A DNA stretch of 64,000 nucleotides from contig NZ_VWWO01000002.1 of assembly GCF_011752935.1 (NCBI RefSeq), positions 248,001-312,000 on the forward strand. The letters run 5' to 3'. The DNA is from Chitinophaga sp. Cy-1792 (GTDB lineage: Bacteria; Bacteroidota; Bacteroidia; Chitinophagales; Chitinophagaceae). Of the stretch, positions 18,314 through 26,369 are shown one piece after another. A program made the position numbers and the translations under genes. The notes beneath the pieces were generated by a model. The model saw only the letters and a program-made list of their open reading frames with translations, made no database searches and was not told the DNA's origin. How positions within the stretch are numbered: position 1 is the first letter of the stretch; each line of letters begins with the position of its first letter.

Positions 18314-18631
18314 ATGAAATGGAAAAAGTTTATAGGGCCAATCATAGGTTTGGTATTGCTGTACTTTATAATATTGCGTCCTCTTTTTATAAACCCTTAT
18401 CTATTAAGGGAACATCATGAATTTACAAGAGGAACGATTATCGATGTAGTGACAGGTTCTGAAGGGTCTCCATCGGCAGTTTTTGAGTATACAGTAGATA
18501 ATAAACGTTATAGTGGTTACCTGAATCTGGACATTGGCATAAACGTTAAGATAGGTGAGCATTATAATGTCATGTATTATCCCCCAAATCCTAAAAATTC
18601 TGAGCTGTTAATTGATCATTGGGTGCCATAA
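18314..18631 (+). CDS. Small membrane protein, DUF3592-like
   Basis: 105 residues: one N-terminal transmembrane helix (~7-27), then a small beta-rich domain with FEYTVDNKRYSGYL and a closing NVMYYPPNPKNSELL strand, the usual pattern of DUF3592-like proteins. It would sit in the inner membrane with the domain on one side. It is the last gene of the orphan block and overlaps the coding remnant upstream. The role is unknown; membrane-anchored immunity proteins look similar, so that is a possibility. Confidence 0.6.
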   Translation: MKWKKFIGPIIGLVLLYFIILRPLFINPYLLREHHEFTRGTIIDVVTGSEGSPSAVFEYTVDNKRYSGYLNLDIGINVKIGEHYNVMYYPPNPKNSELLIDHWVP

Positions 18632-18660
18632 GCTAATAGAAATCATATTTAAACAAACCA

Positions 18661-18699
18661 AATAGCCGCCAATCAACCCGGTTGACGGCTATTTTATTT
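18661..18699. terminator. Bidirectional terminator, copy 2
   Basis: AATAGCCGCCAA/TTGACGGCTATT with one mismatch and a 9-nt loop, lying between convergent genes. It ends the minus-strand lipoprotein gene and the plus-strand small genes. Confidence 0.8.
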
Positions 18700-18739
18700 T
18701 GCCTGATTATTTGGTATTCATACTGGAGATCAACGATAC
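18661..18739. repeat. 79-bp imperfect repeat, copy 2 (native 3' end of lipoprotein gene)
   Basis: The probable source copy of 18054-18132: here the terminator and last codons belong to a complete minus-strand gene. Confidence 0.9.
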
Positions 18740-19828
18740 CAGTGTGGCGGCGCTTACGGGAACCGGGTTAAAGGTTAACGATGTATAGGTAGCGCCAGCG
18801 GCCGGAGTCGGGATGGTCACAGTTTTTTGTTCGGCATAGAACTGACCGCCGATAGAAGAGATGGCCAGGAATGTGCCGCTCTGTCCTACAGGGATGGCGT
18901 TCTGATAGCTCAGGAAGCCTTCATATCCTGGAGGAGGAGTAAAGATGGTGTTATAGAATTTGATGATACTGTTTACACCAGTAGGTTTGAAGTACAGCAT
19001 GGTAGGTTCTTCACCCATGTAGCTGGTGTTGGTAGCCGGATTGTAATTGGCGTTGAAGTATGCCAGCACAGTGGTTTTGGTACCTGGAAGGCTCATCAGG
19101 GCGTCACAGTTTACCCATTTGATCAGACTATCCAGTCTGAAGTTGAGGGTGCCGTTGGTGCCATCAAACAGGGCATAGGCAGAAGCCGGATTGGTTACCG
19201 GGTCCCAGTCGATACCTTTGTTTGCACTGATGGTAGTAGAGATGGTGATCAGCTGATTTACGTAATTGTAACCGCTTTGATCGTAGGTAACGGTGGTGTC
19301 GCCATTCCACATTGGGATACGCTGGAATTCCACTTTGGCAGGCGCCTGTACTTTGATGGCGCTGTCTTTACGCAGCTGCAGTGGTTTTCCGCCCTGGTTG
19401 GCTGTTACGAAAAATTCACCGTAAGATACCAGTGGTGCACCGGTATTGGTAGCGGTAGGTCTGTCTGCAAAAATCATGGATGCTGCATCATTGATTTCTT
19501 TTACAGAAAGAGTAACAGTGCCGGTGGCCGGACTGCCATCAGGCAGTAACAGGGAGTTACGTGGGATGGTGTAGATTCTGCCACTTTTTACGCGTATAGT
19601 GGCTCCTTCCTGTCCGCTGAATGTCACCGTTTCAAATCCCGGACCATTGGAACGAAGGAATTCATGCAGCTTTAATCCGTCAGGATCAGGAGTAGGTGCG
19701 GCAGCAGCGCTCGCAGCGAGGTTTGCATTGGCAGTAGCGTTAGGATCGTTTTTTAATTGCTTGGTACAGGCACCAAACATTAGCAGTATGGCAATGCCAC
19801 CTGCAACATAGCGGGAATTAATACGCAT
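18707..19828 (-). CDS. Surface lipoprotein of unknown function
   Basis: 373 residues with lipobox FGAC (Cys21), then a low-complexity linker rich in Ala, Asn and Pro (~25-50), then a beta-rich body. The body opens with a GATIRVKSGRIYTIPRNSLL-like element that resembles ZU5- or CarboxypepD-like extracellular sandwiches of Bacteroidota. It is probably at the cell surface or outer-membrane inner leaflet. It stands between the orphan gene block and the glycosidases and is transcribed against both. Its 3' end has been duplicated at 18054-18132. The function cannot be told from the sequence. Confidence 0.75.
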   Translation of the reverse strand: MRINSRYVAGGIAILLMFGACTKQLKNDPNATANANLAASAAAAPTPDPDGLKLHEFLRSNGPGFETVTFSGQEGATIRVKSGRIYTIPRNSLLLPDGSPATGTVTLSVKEINDAASMIFADRPTATNTGAPLVSYGEFFVTANQGGKPLQLRKDSAIKVQAPAKVEFQRIPMWNGDTTVTYDQSGYNYVNQLITISTTISANKGIDWDPVTNPASAYALFDGTNGTLNFRLDSLIKWVNCDALMSLPGTKTTVLAYFNANYNPATNTSYMGEEPTMLYFKPTGVNSIIKFYNTIFTPPPGYEGFLSYQNAIPVGQSGTFLAISSIGGQFYAEQKTVTIPTPAAGATYTSLTFNPVPVSAATLVSLISSMNTK

Positions 19829-20041
19829 AGTGTTGTTTGAGGGAATTTTTAATAATCGGGTTTCAAATAATCAGGGCTTTTGCTAAGTGTTTTATAGGTT
19901 GAGGCGTGAAGTTACCATGTGCAACTGCTGTAATATCTCAGGGATAAATTTTTTTTCTTTCTACCTGGTACCGTTTATGTAATAATAAGTGTATTATTGA
20001 CTCTTAATACTACATTTACAACCTAAGTCACAACCGTCGTT

Positions 20042-22225
20042 ATGAAAAAAATTATGTCAAGCCTGATGGCATTGCTACTGGCATGCCAGCTTGCACATGC
20101 CCAGGAGACGATCATCGTTTCAACCAAAAATCTGGCCTTAGCTTTAGAGAAAGATGCCGACAACAACCTGGTAGTAGCTTATTTCGGACAAAAATTAGCC
20201 ATGGCAGATGAATACCGGAAGGTAAGGCCACTGGATAAATATAAGCCCGGCAATGATGACCTCTTCAACAGAAGGGAAGCCTATGTTACCGGCGGTTCGG
20301 TCAACCTCCTGGAACCCGCACTGGCAGTTACCCAAAGCAATGGTGATAAATCACTGGTACTCCATTATGTTTCCAGCAAGGTAAACAGGATAGATGCCAA
20401 CCAGACCCTCACAGAAATATTACTGACAGATCCCCAATACCAGTTTGAGGTAAAGCTTTTCTATCATACTTATGAAAATCAGGACGTGATAGAACAATGG
20501 TCGGAAATCCTCCATCATCAAAAGAAAGCGGTCGTACTTAATAAATATGCTTCTGCATGTCTGACCCTCAGCGGCAATAAATTCTTCCTGAAAAACCAGC
20601 GCAATGGCTGGGGACAGGAAATGTCGCCGGAAGAACAGGAACTCCTGCATGGAATACGTACCATCGATTCCAAACTGGGCACCCGTACCAACCTGCTGCA
20701 TTCTTCTTCCTTTATGGTCAGCATGGATGGCCCCGCAACTGAAGACGAAGGCACCGTCCTGGCAGGATCGCTGGAATGGAACGGTAACTTCCGCCTCGAC
20801 TTCGAAACATTCGACGAGTATTATCTGCGTATAACCGCCGGCGTTAATAACTACGCCAGCGCCTACACGCTGCAACCCAACGAAACCTTTACCACACCTA
20901 AATTCGTCTATACTGTTTCTACCACAGGCCGCGGACAGGCCAGCCGCAACCTTCAGCGCTGGGCCAGAGACTATCGCCTCTGCAACGGCACCAAAGACAG
21001 GCTCACCATCCTCAACAACTGGGAAACTACCTACTTCGATTTTGATGACCAGAAATTATCACACCTCCTGGACGACACCAAAACATTAGGTGCTGATGTA
21101 TTCCTGCTGGATGATGGCTGGTTTGGTAATAAATATCCCCGCAACGGCGCCACCTCCGGCCTGGGCGACTGGCAGGTAAATAAAGCGAAGTTAAAGAATG
21201 GCATATCATCACTGGGAAAAGAAGCCACCGAAAAAGGCGTAAAGCTCGGCCTATGGATCGAGCCGGAAATGGTGAACCCTAAAAGCGAATTATATGAACA
21301 ACATCCCGACTGGGTTTTGAAAGAACCTGGCCGGAAAGAATATTATATGCGTAATCAGCTGGTGCTCGACCTCAGCAATCCGGCCGTACAGCAATTCGTA
21401 TATAACACCGTAGAGAACCTGTTTAAAGAAGTGCCGCAGCTGGCTTTCATCAAGTGGGATTGTAATTCGCTTATCTACAATGCCTATTCTCCCTATCTTA
21501 AAAATCAGGACCATTTCTACCTGGAGTATGTACGTGGGCTAAACAGCGTGCTGGCAAAGGTCCGCAAGCAACACCCGGACGTGCCGATGATGCTATGTGC
21601 GGGCGGTGGTACCAGGGTCGATTATAAATCACTGGAATACTTCACGGAATTCTGGGCAAGCGATAATACCAACGCCTACGACAGGATCTTTATCCAGTGG
21701 GAGTATTCCTATTATTTTCCATCCATTGCAGTAGATAATCACGTAACCGAAATGGGTAAGCAGCCCATTAAATTCAGAACAGATGTTGCCATGATGGGCA
21801 AGCTGGGCTTCGATCTGAAAGTGCATGAGCTGACACCAGATGACCTGACTTTCTGCCAGCAGGCCGTAAAGGTGTATGATACCATCAAACACCTGGTATG
21901 GCATGGAGAACAATACCGTCTGCAGGACCCTTACAACAATAAAGTTGCGGCTATTGCCTACGTAAGTCCGGATAAACTGGAAGCCGTGATATTTAACTAT
22001 TACGTAAGTACGAAATTTGAAACGCCTATTAATCTGCCAATAAAAATGAAGGGTTTAGATCCTTCAAAAAAATATAGTGTCAGAGAGATCAATCTCTATC
22101 CAGGTACAAAGTCGCCCGTGAACAGTGAACCAACGTATTCCGGCGATTTCCTGATGAAGGTAGGTTTCAATCCTGAAGCAACTGCACGCCGTACCAGTGT
22201 TATACTGAAAGTAACAGCCATCTAA
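20042..22225 (+). CDS. GH36 alpha-galactosidase, secreted
   Basis: A 727-residue retaining alpha-galactosidase that removes alpha-1,6-linked galactose from raffinose-type sugars or galactomannan. The signal peptide ends at AHAQ (~21). An N-terminal beta-sandwich is followed by a (beta/alpha)8 barrel starting near NNWETTYFDF. Catalytic features are visible: LLDDGWFG, GLWIEPEMVNP, the KWD motif with nucleophile Asp473, and the SDNT motif with acid/base Asp541. Length (~720) fits the long, AgaR-type subgroup of GH36. It is followed after 10 bp by a second hydrolase gene, forming an operon. This is the strongest clue that the locus handles alpha-galactosides. Confidence 0.94.
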   Translation: MKKIMSSLMALLLACQLAHAQETIIVSTKNLALALEKDADNNLVVAYFGQKLAMADEYRKVRPLDKYKPGNDDLFNRREAYVTGGSVNLLEPALAVTQSNGDKSLVLHYVSSKVNRIDANQTLTEILLTDPQYQFEVKLFYHTYENQDVIEQWSEILHHQKKAVVLNKYASACLTLSGNKFFLKNQRNGWGQEMSPEEQELLHGIRTIDSKLGTRTNLLHSSSFMVSMDGPATEDEGTVLAGSLEWNGNFRLDFETFDEYYLRITAGVNNYASAYTLQPNETFTTPKFVYTVSTTGRGQASRNLQRWARDYRLCNGTKDRLTILNNWETTYFDFDDQKLSHLLDDTKTLGADVFLLDDGWFGNKYPRNGATSGLGDWQVNKAKLKNGISSLGKEATEKGVKLGLWIEPEMVNPKSELYEQHPDWVLKEPGRKEYYMRNQLVLDLSNPAVQQFVYNTVENLFKEVPQLAFIKWDCNSLIYNAYSPYLKNQDHFYLEYVRGLNSVLAKVRKQHPDVPMMLCAGGGTRVDYKSLEYFTEFWASDNTNAYDRIFIQWEYSYYFPSIAVDNHVTEMGKQPIKFRTDVAMMGKLGFDLKVHELTPDDLTFCQQAVKVYDTIKHLVWHGEQYRLQDPYNNKVAAIAYVSPDKLEAVIFNYYVSTKFETPINLPIKMKGLDPSKKYSVREINLYPGTKSPVNSEPTYSGDFLMKVGFNPEATARRTSVILKVTAI

Positions 22226-22235
22226 AACCATATTA

Positions 22236-24233
22236 ATGTTGTCATCCACGATGAAGAATGTTTCCTTATTGCTGCTTTGCAGCATCGCCACTGTAACCTG
22301 TGCCGCCCAGGATACCAGGTGGAAAATTAATGCCGGCGAGGGTATCACCTGGAAAATCAATAATGCCGATACTTCCCACACCGATCAGATAGAAATGAGC
22401 GGTAAACAGGTATCTGCGATTATCTCCTATGGGACTGGCGCCGCACAGCAAGCCGTTGTCAAAAAGCGCATTATATTTCCTATGCTGCGCACCATTCCCA
22501 ATAACACACATGCCAGTCTGAAATGGGCGGTAGATGAACAGCATACGCCCGTGGTTACTGTCAACCGGCAGGAGGCGGTGGAAACCGTAACTGCTATTAG
22601 TTTCAATGGTGTATTGACGATGCAGTCCACGCTGGGAAAAGATATCAGCTTTACGCGCCACCTGTTCCCTTCAATAGATAAGGCCGCTGTTATAGAAGAA
22701 TGTAGCATTACCAATAACAGTAGTGTCCCTGTAAGTATTGTTGTACCAAATACCAGTGCCTCCGACAGTACGAAGGCAGAAAAAGGTGTATATGGTATTT
22801 ATGTGCTGCGCACAGAAGTATATGGCGCCGGTACCTACGATGTAAAGCCGGGCGATATGATAAAGTATGCTATTGTGTACTCCGGTCGCAAAACATGTGA
22901 CCAGCCATATACCTATGCCGCCGCCTATGAGTATAAAAAGAGGCTGGAGCTGGCAGATGGTATTGCAGATAAGCTGGTATTGGAAACACCGGATCCTGTT
23001 ATCAACAAGATGTTTGATTTTGCCAAACTGCGCGTAACGGAAAGTATTTATGATACCAAAGGTGGGCTGATGCATGGTCCTGGTGGTGGTGCCTATTACG
23101 CTGCTATCTGGGCAAATGATCAGGCGGAATATGCCAACCCGTTCTTTCCGTTCCTGGGAAATATTGAAGGCAATGAATCAGCGTTGAACAGCTGGCGCTT
23201 ATTTGCCAGCTATATGAACCCGGCATATAAGGCGTTGCCCAGTTCCATCATCGCAGAAGGTACCGGCATCTGGGCCGGCGCCGGCGACAGAGGAGACCAG
23301 GCGATGATAGCCTATGGCGCTTCCCGTTTTGCGCTTGCCTATGGCGATAAATATACCGCACAACAGTTGTGGCCATTAATAGAATGGTGCCTTGAATTTC
23401 TGCGCAGGAAAACTACCGGCGAAGGCGTGATTATGTCCGATGCTGATGAGCTGGAAGGCCGTTTTCCGGCGGGTAAGATCAACCTCAGTACCAATACGCT
23501 GGCCTATGGCGCATTACAGAGTGCTTCCGATCTGGCCATGGCGTTGAATGATGCGGCTACCGCCAAAAAACTAGCCGCTGAGGCAGTAACGTTAAAAGCC
23601 AATATTGAAAAATATTTCGGCAGCACCGTACAGGGATATGCTACCTATCGCTACTTTGATGGCAACGATAAATTACGTGCCTGGATAGGACTTCCTTTAA
23701 CGATGGGCATCTTCGACAGGAAAGAAGGTACGTTGAAAGCCATGTATTCACCGCTGCTATGGACTTCCAACGGTATGCTGACAGAATCCGGCTCTAAAAC
23801 ATTCTGGGACAGGGCCCTGCTCTATGGCCTCAGAGGAACGTTCTATGCTGGCGCTACTGACAGCGCTACCAAATACCTGCAGGAATATTCCCGTAAACGA
23901 TTACTGGGCGAACATGTGCCTTATGCGATCGAGGCATGGCCGGAAGGAGACCAGCGACACCTGGCTGCTGAAAGTGGCCTCTATTGCCGGATTATCACGG
24001 AAGGATTGTTTGGAATCAGGGTGACCGGATTCCATCAATTCCAGTTCCAGCCTTACCTGCCGAAGGGCTGGCAGAAAATGTCGCTGAAACATATTCGCGC
24101 ACTGAACGACGATTTTGATATCGCGGTTGAAAGAAAAAATAAAATGTATAGCATCTACATAAAACAAAAAAATGGTGCAGCGCAACAACTAAGCTGGGAT
24201 GGTAAACAGCCACTTAGTGTGACACTGAAATAA
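22236..24233 (+). CDS. Six-hairpin ((alpha/alpha)6) glycosidase-like protein, secreted
   Basis: Up to 665 residues; a start at the ATG at 22251 would put the signal peptide (MKNVSLLLLCSIATVTCAAQ) right at the N-terminus and is perhaps the better choice. A beta-sandwich N-terminal part (~20-230) precedes an (alpha/alpha)6 toroid rich in acidic loops, with AIWANDQAEYANPFFPF, GAGDRGDQAMIAYGA, SDADELEGRFP and EAWPEGDQRHLAAESG. This is the layout of six-hairpin glycosidases such as GH78, GH95 or GH127 relatives. The exact family is not clear to me. It follows the GH36 gene by 10 bp, so both enzymes probably act on the same glycan in the periplasm. A bidirectional terminator follows. Confidence 0.8.
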   Translation: MLSSTMKNVSLLLLCSIATVTCAAQDTRWKINAGEGITWKINNADTSHTDQIEMSGKQVSAIISYGTGAAQQAVVKKRIIFPMLRTIPNNTHASLKWAVDEQHTPVVTVNRQEAVETVTAISFNGVLTMQSTLGKDISFTRHLFPSIDKAAVIEECSITNNSSVPVSIVVPNTSASDSTKAEKGVYGIYVLRTEVYGAGTYDVKPGDMIKYAIVYSGRKTCDQPYTYAAAYEYKKRLELADGIADKLVLETPDPVINKMFDFAKLRVTESIYDTKGGLMHGPGGGAYYAAIWANDQAEYANPFFPFLGNIEGNESALNSWRLFASYMNPAYKALPSSIIAEGTGIWAGAGDRGDQAMIAYGASRFALAYGDKYTAQQLWPLIEWCLEFLRRKTTGEGVIMSDADELEGRFPAGKINLSTNTLAYGALQSASDLAMALNDAATAKKLAAEAVTLKANIEKYFGSTVQGYATYRYFDGNDKLRAWIGLPLTMGIFDRKEGTLKAMYSPLLWTSNGMLTESGSKTFWDRALLYGLRGTFYAGATDSATKYLQEYSRKRLLGEHVPYAIEAWPEGDQRHLAAESGLYCRIITEGLFGIRVTGFHQFQFQPYLPKGWQKMSLKHIRALNDDFDIAVERKNKMYSIYIKQKNGAAQQLSWDGKQPLSVTLK

Positions 24234-24250
24234 TTGTAATATTGATAAAT

Positions 24251-24295
24251 AAAAATTCCCGTATCTATGTTGTAGAGACGGGAATTTTTATTTTA
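24251..24295. terminator. Bidirectional terminator between convergent genes
   Basis: Perfect 12-bp stem AAAAATTCCCGT/ACGGGAATTTTT, followed by TATTTTA. It serves the glycosidase gene on the plus strand and the GNAT gene on the minus strand. Confidence 0.88.
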
Positions 24296-24799
24296 CGCAA
24301 TCAGACATACTGCCTCCAGCGGTAAACCCTCCAGTGATGCGGATTCCGGCGATCGAACGAAGCCTTTATTTTCGAATATGGAAAGTAGCGGATTGCCTGC
24401 ATATTCTATCATCCAGGCATTGCTGTATTGCCTCGTTACAGACAGGCATTTTTCGAACAGCGCATCTCTTACCTCGGCTTCAGGATATTTTTTTAGTATG
24501 CCGAAGTCGGCGACACGTACTGCGCGCCTGCTTTCCAGTGAAGGTGGGCGTTGTCCCTTGGAGCTGAGTCGTACATAACCGGCAGGTTCATTATCTGCAT
24601 ATACGATCAGCCATTGGTTGGAGAAATTGTTAATTTCTGAGATCAGCTTTTGCTCGTTGTAGTATACAGAGATATATTCTGCCAGTATTTTTGGTTTGAT
24701 CAGGGTGGCATACTTTTCTTCTGCCAGTGTTTTAGTCAGCATCAGCAGGGCATCCATTCCCTGTTTGTTGACTACGGCGAATTTCGTGGTGATATTCAT
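24293..24799 (-). CDS. GNAT-family N-acetyltransferase
   Basis: A 168-residue acetyl-CoA-dependent acyltransferase. The central strand WLIVYADNEPAGYVRL (~63-78) and the DFGILKKYPEAEVRDAL segment (~98-114), followed by a helix and an IFENKGFVR element (~146-154), are the normal GNAT order for acetyl-CoA binding and the fold's end. The substrate cannot be inferred. It is a single-gene unit with its own promoter box just upstream, and its 3' end meets the bidirectional terminator. Confidence 0.82.
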   Translation of the reverse strand: MNITTKFAVVNKQGMDALLMLTKTLAEEKYATLIKPKILAEYISVYYNEQKLISEINNFSNQWLIVYADNEPAGYVRLSSKGQRPPSLESRRAVRVADFGILKKYPEAEVRDALFEKCLSVTRQYSNAWMIEYAGNPLLSIFENKGFVRSPESASLEGLPLEAVCLIA

Positions 24800-24818
24800 G
24801 TGTTGTAAAATTATACCA

Positions 24819-24826
24819 CAAAATTA
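24819..24826 (-). promoter_or_regulatory. Bacteroidota -7 box for GNAT gene
   Basis: Minus strand TAATTTTG fits TAnnTTTG exactly and ends 20 bp from the start codon. No -33 TTG is evident. Confidence 0.45.
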
Positions 24827-24883
24827 TCGTGTATGCTGCCATCACGTGCAGTACACAGTCTGAACAATTATGCAGTACAGTTG

Positions 24884-26290
24884 CTACAGTGCCAGCTGTC
24901 CGGCCTTCCGGATAGCGGCTTTGCGCTTAGTAGTGAATTTGTCTGCGAATACAAGCCGGAAGTATTTATCGAAGGCATTGGTGAAGGAAAAGGTATAGCC
25001 AGGCGTAAACCGGATGCCTGTTTTTTCACATTGGGCGTAGAAGTTGGCCATGTCCGTATGGTCGGGCATCTTCACCCATATATTATATCCGCCGGCAGGA
25101 GTGTTGAAGGTGGTATTTTCCGGGAAATGTGCTGCCAGCAGGTTAATGGCCATATATGCATTTTTTGCGAGTTGCATCCTGAAGGCCCGCAGGTGCCGGT
25201 CGTAGCTATTGCCAGCTAATAACCGGCAAACTGTTTCCTGGTATAGTGGGGATACAGTGCTGCCCAATGCAAACCGGATCTGCTCCGCACGTTGCATGAA
25301 TTTGCCGGCAGAAAGCCATCCCAGTCTGATGCCGGGCGACAGTGTTTTGGCGTAGGAGGTATAAGTTAATACCAGCCCGCTGTCGTCAAAACTTTTGATG
25401 TTGGAAGGCCGGTGTCCGTGGAAGTACAGATCTCCATAAATATCATTCTCTATGATAGCAACATGGTGCTGCTGTGCTACTGCCAGCAATGCCTGTTTCT
25501 GTTCATCTGATAGTAAGGTGCCGGTAGGGTTGTGGAAATTGGGCGTTACCACTACCGCCTTGATGTTATTGCTGCGACAGGCTTTATGAAAGAAGTCGAT
25601 ATCGAAACCGCTACGGGTATCTACCGGTACTTCAATTACCCGTAGCTGCAATACCCTGATGACTTCCAGTACAGAAAACACGCAGGGGCTCTCGATGGCA
25701 ATCACATCACCTGCCTGGCATACAGATGCCAGGGCGATGTATAGCGCCTGTAGCGCGCCATCTGTGATCAGCAGTTCATCCGGGTGGAGCAGGGTTTGAT
25801 GTACGGCAGCTTTCTTCAGGATCTGTTCTTTCAGGTTGGTGGCGCCGCCGGAGGGGTAGTAGCGCAGCAATCCGGCGCCCTGTTCCCGGATCACCTGCTG
25901 CATGGTGCGTAGCAATAGCTTCTGCGGCATCAGCAGATCGCCAGGGGCAGCCACATTGAAGGTGGCCGCCTGGTGACCCGTTTTGCCTGCAGTAGTGAGC
26001 CCCAGGTGGTGCTTAAAGGTAGCATCCCTGACAACAGGCCGCTGCCTGGACTTTACCTGCTGCTGCGATAAATCCGGTCTGTTGCGTACATAGTAGCCGG
26101 ATTTAGGGATGCTTTCCACCAGGCCGAGGTCTATCAGGTATTCGTAACCCTGTTGTATGGTGCTGATGCTTGTCTGGTACTGCACTTTCAGGTCCCGGAC
26201 AGAAGGTAGTTTATGTCCGGGTTTGAAAATGCCTTCTTTTATGCTTTCGGCGATGGCGTTGGTAAAGGCTTCGAATTTATAGACCTTCAT
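24884..26290 (-). CDS. MocR/PdxR-type GntR regulator with aminotransferase-like domain
   Basis: 468 residues. An N-terminal GntR winged helix (~1-70, with GHKLPSVRDL and SISTIQQGYEYL) is joined by a linker to a fold-type I aminotransferase domain. That domain retains NPTG at 254-257, Asp283 in ENDIYGD, and the PLP-binding lysine Lys315 in SYAKTLSPGIRLGW. Such proteins sense PLP or an aminated ligand and act as regulators rather than enzymes. It diverges from dxs over 79 bp that hold back-to-back promoters. DXP, the dxs product, feeds PLP, thiamine and isoprenoid synthesis, so control of dxs by a PLP-binding regulator is a reasonable inference. Confidence 0.93.
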   Translation of the reverse strand: MKVYKFEAFTNAIAESIKEGIFKPGHKLPSVRDLKVQYQTSISTIQQGYEYLIDLGLVESIPKSGYYVRNRPDLSQQQVKSRQRPVVRDATFKHHLGLTTAGKTGHQAATFNVAAPGDLLMPQKLLLRTMQQVIREQGAGLLRYYPSGGATNLKEQILKKAAVHQTLLHPDELLITDGALQALYIALASVCQAGDVIAIESPCVFSVLEVIRVLQLRVIEVPVDTRSGFDIDFFHKACRSNNIKAVVVTPNFHNPTGTLLSDEQKQALLAVAQQHHVAIIENDIYGDLYFHGHRPSNIKSFDDSGLVLTYTSYAKTLSPGIRLGWLSAGKFMQRAEQIRFALGSTVSPLYQETVCRLLAGNSYDRHLRAFRMQLAKNAYMAINLLAAHFPENTTFNTPAGGYNIWVKMPDHTDMANFYAQCEKTGIRFTPGYTFSFTNAFDKYFRLVFADKFTTKRKAAIRKAGQLAL

Positions 26291-26330
26291 ATCTGTACTG
26301 GTTATTTTTACCTGTTCTGTATCTGTATGG

Positions 26331-26338
26331 CAAATTTA
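26331..26338 (-). promoter_or_regulatory. -7 box for the MocR gene
   Basis: Minus strand TAAATTTG, an exact TAnnTTTG match about 40 bp before the start codon. The leader contains CTGTA/CTGTAT direct repeats (26292-26330) that could bind the regulator itself. Confidence 0.55.
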
Positions 26339-26345
26339 AGCGATT

Positions 26346-26353
26346 TAAATTTG
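26346..26353 (+). promoter_or_regulatory. -7 box for dxs
   Basis: TAAATTTG, exact match, 16 bp before the ATG. With the minus-strand box 7 bp away it forms an inverted repeat, so the two promoters are back to back and would compete for polymerase or share an operator. Confidence 0.55.
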
Positions 26354-26369
26354 AAGAAATCAATACCCA

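Noticed and set aside
18827..19549. 240-codon frame antisense to the lipoprotein gene
   Set aside because: Cysteine- and arginine-rich nonsense typical of an antisense shadow.
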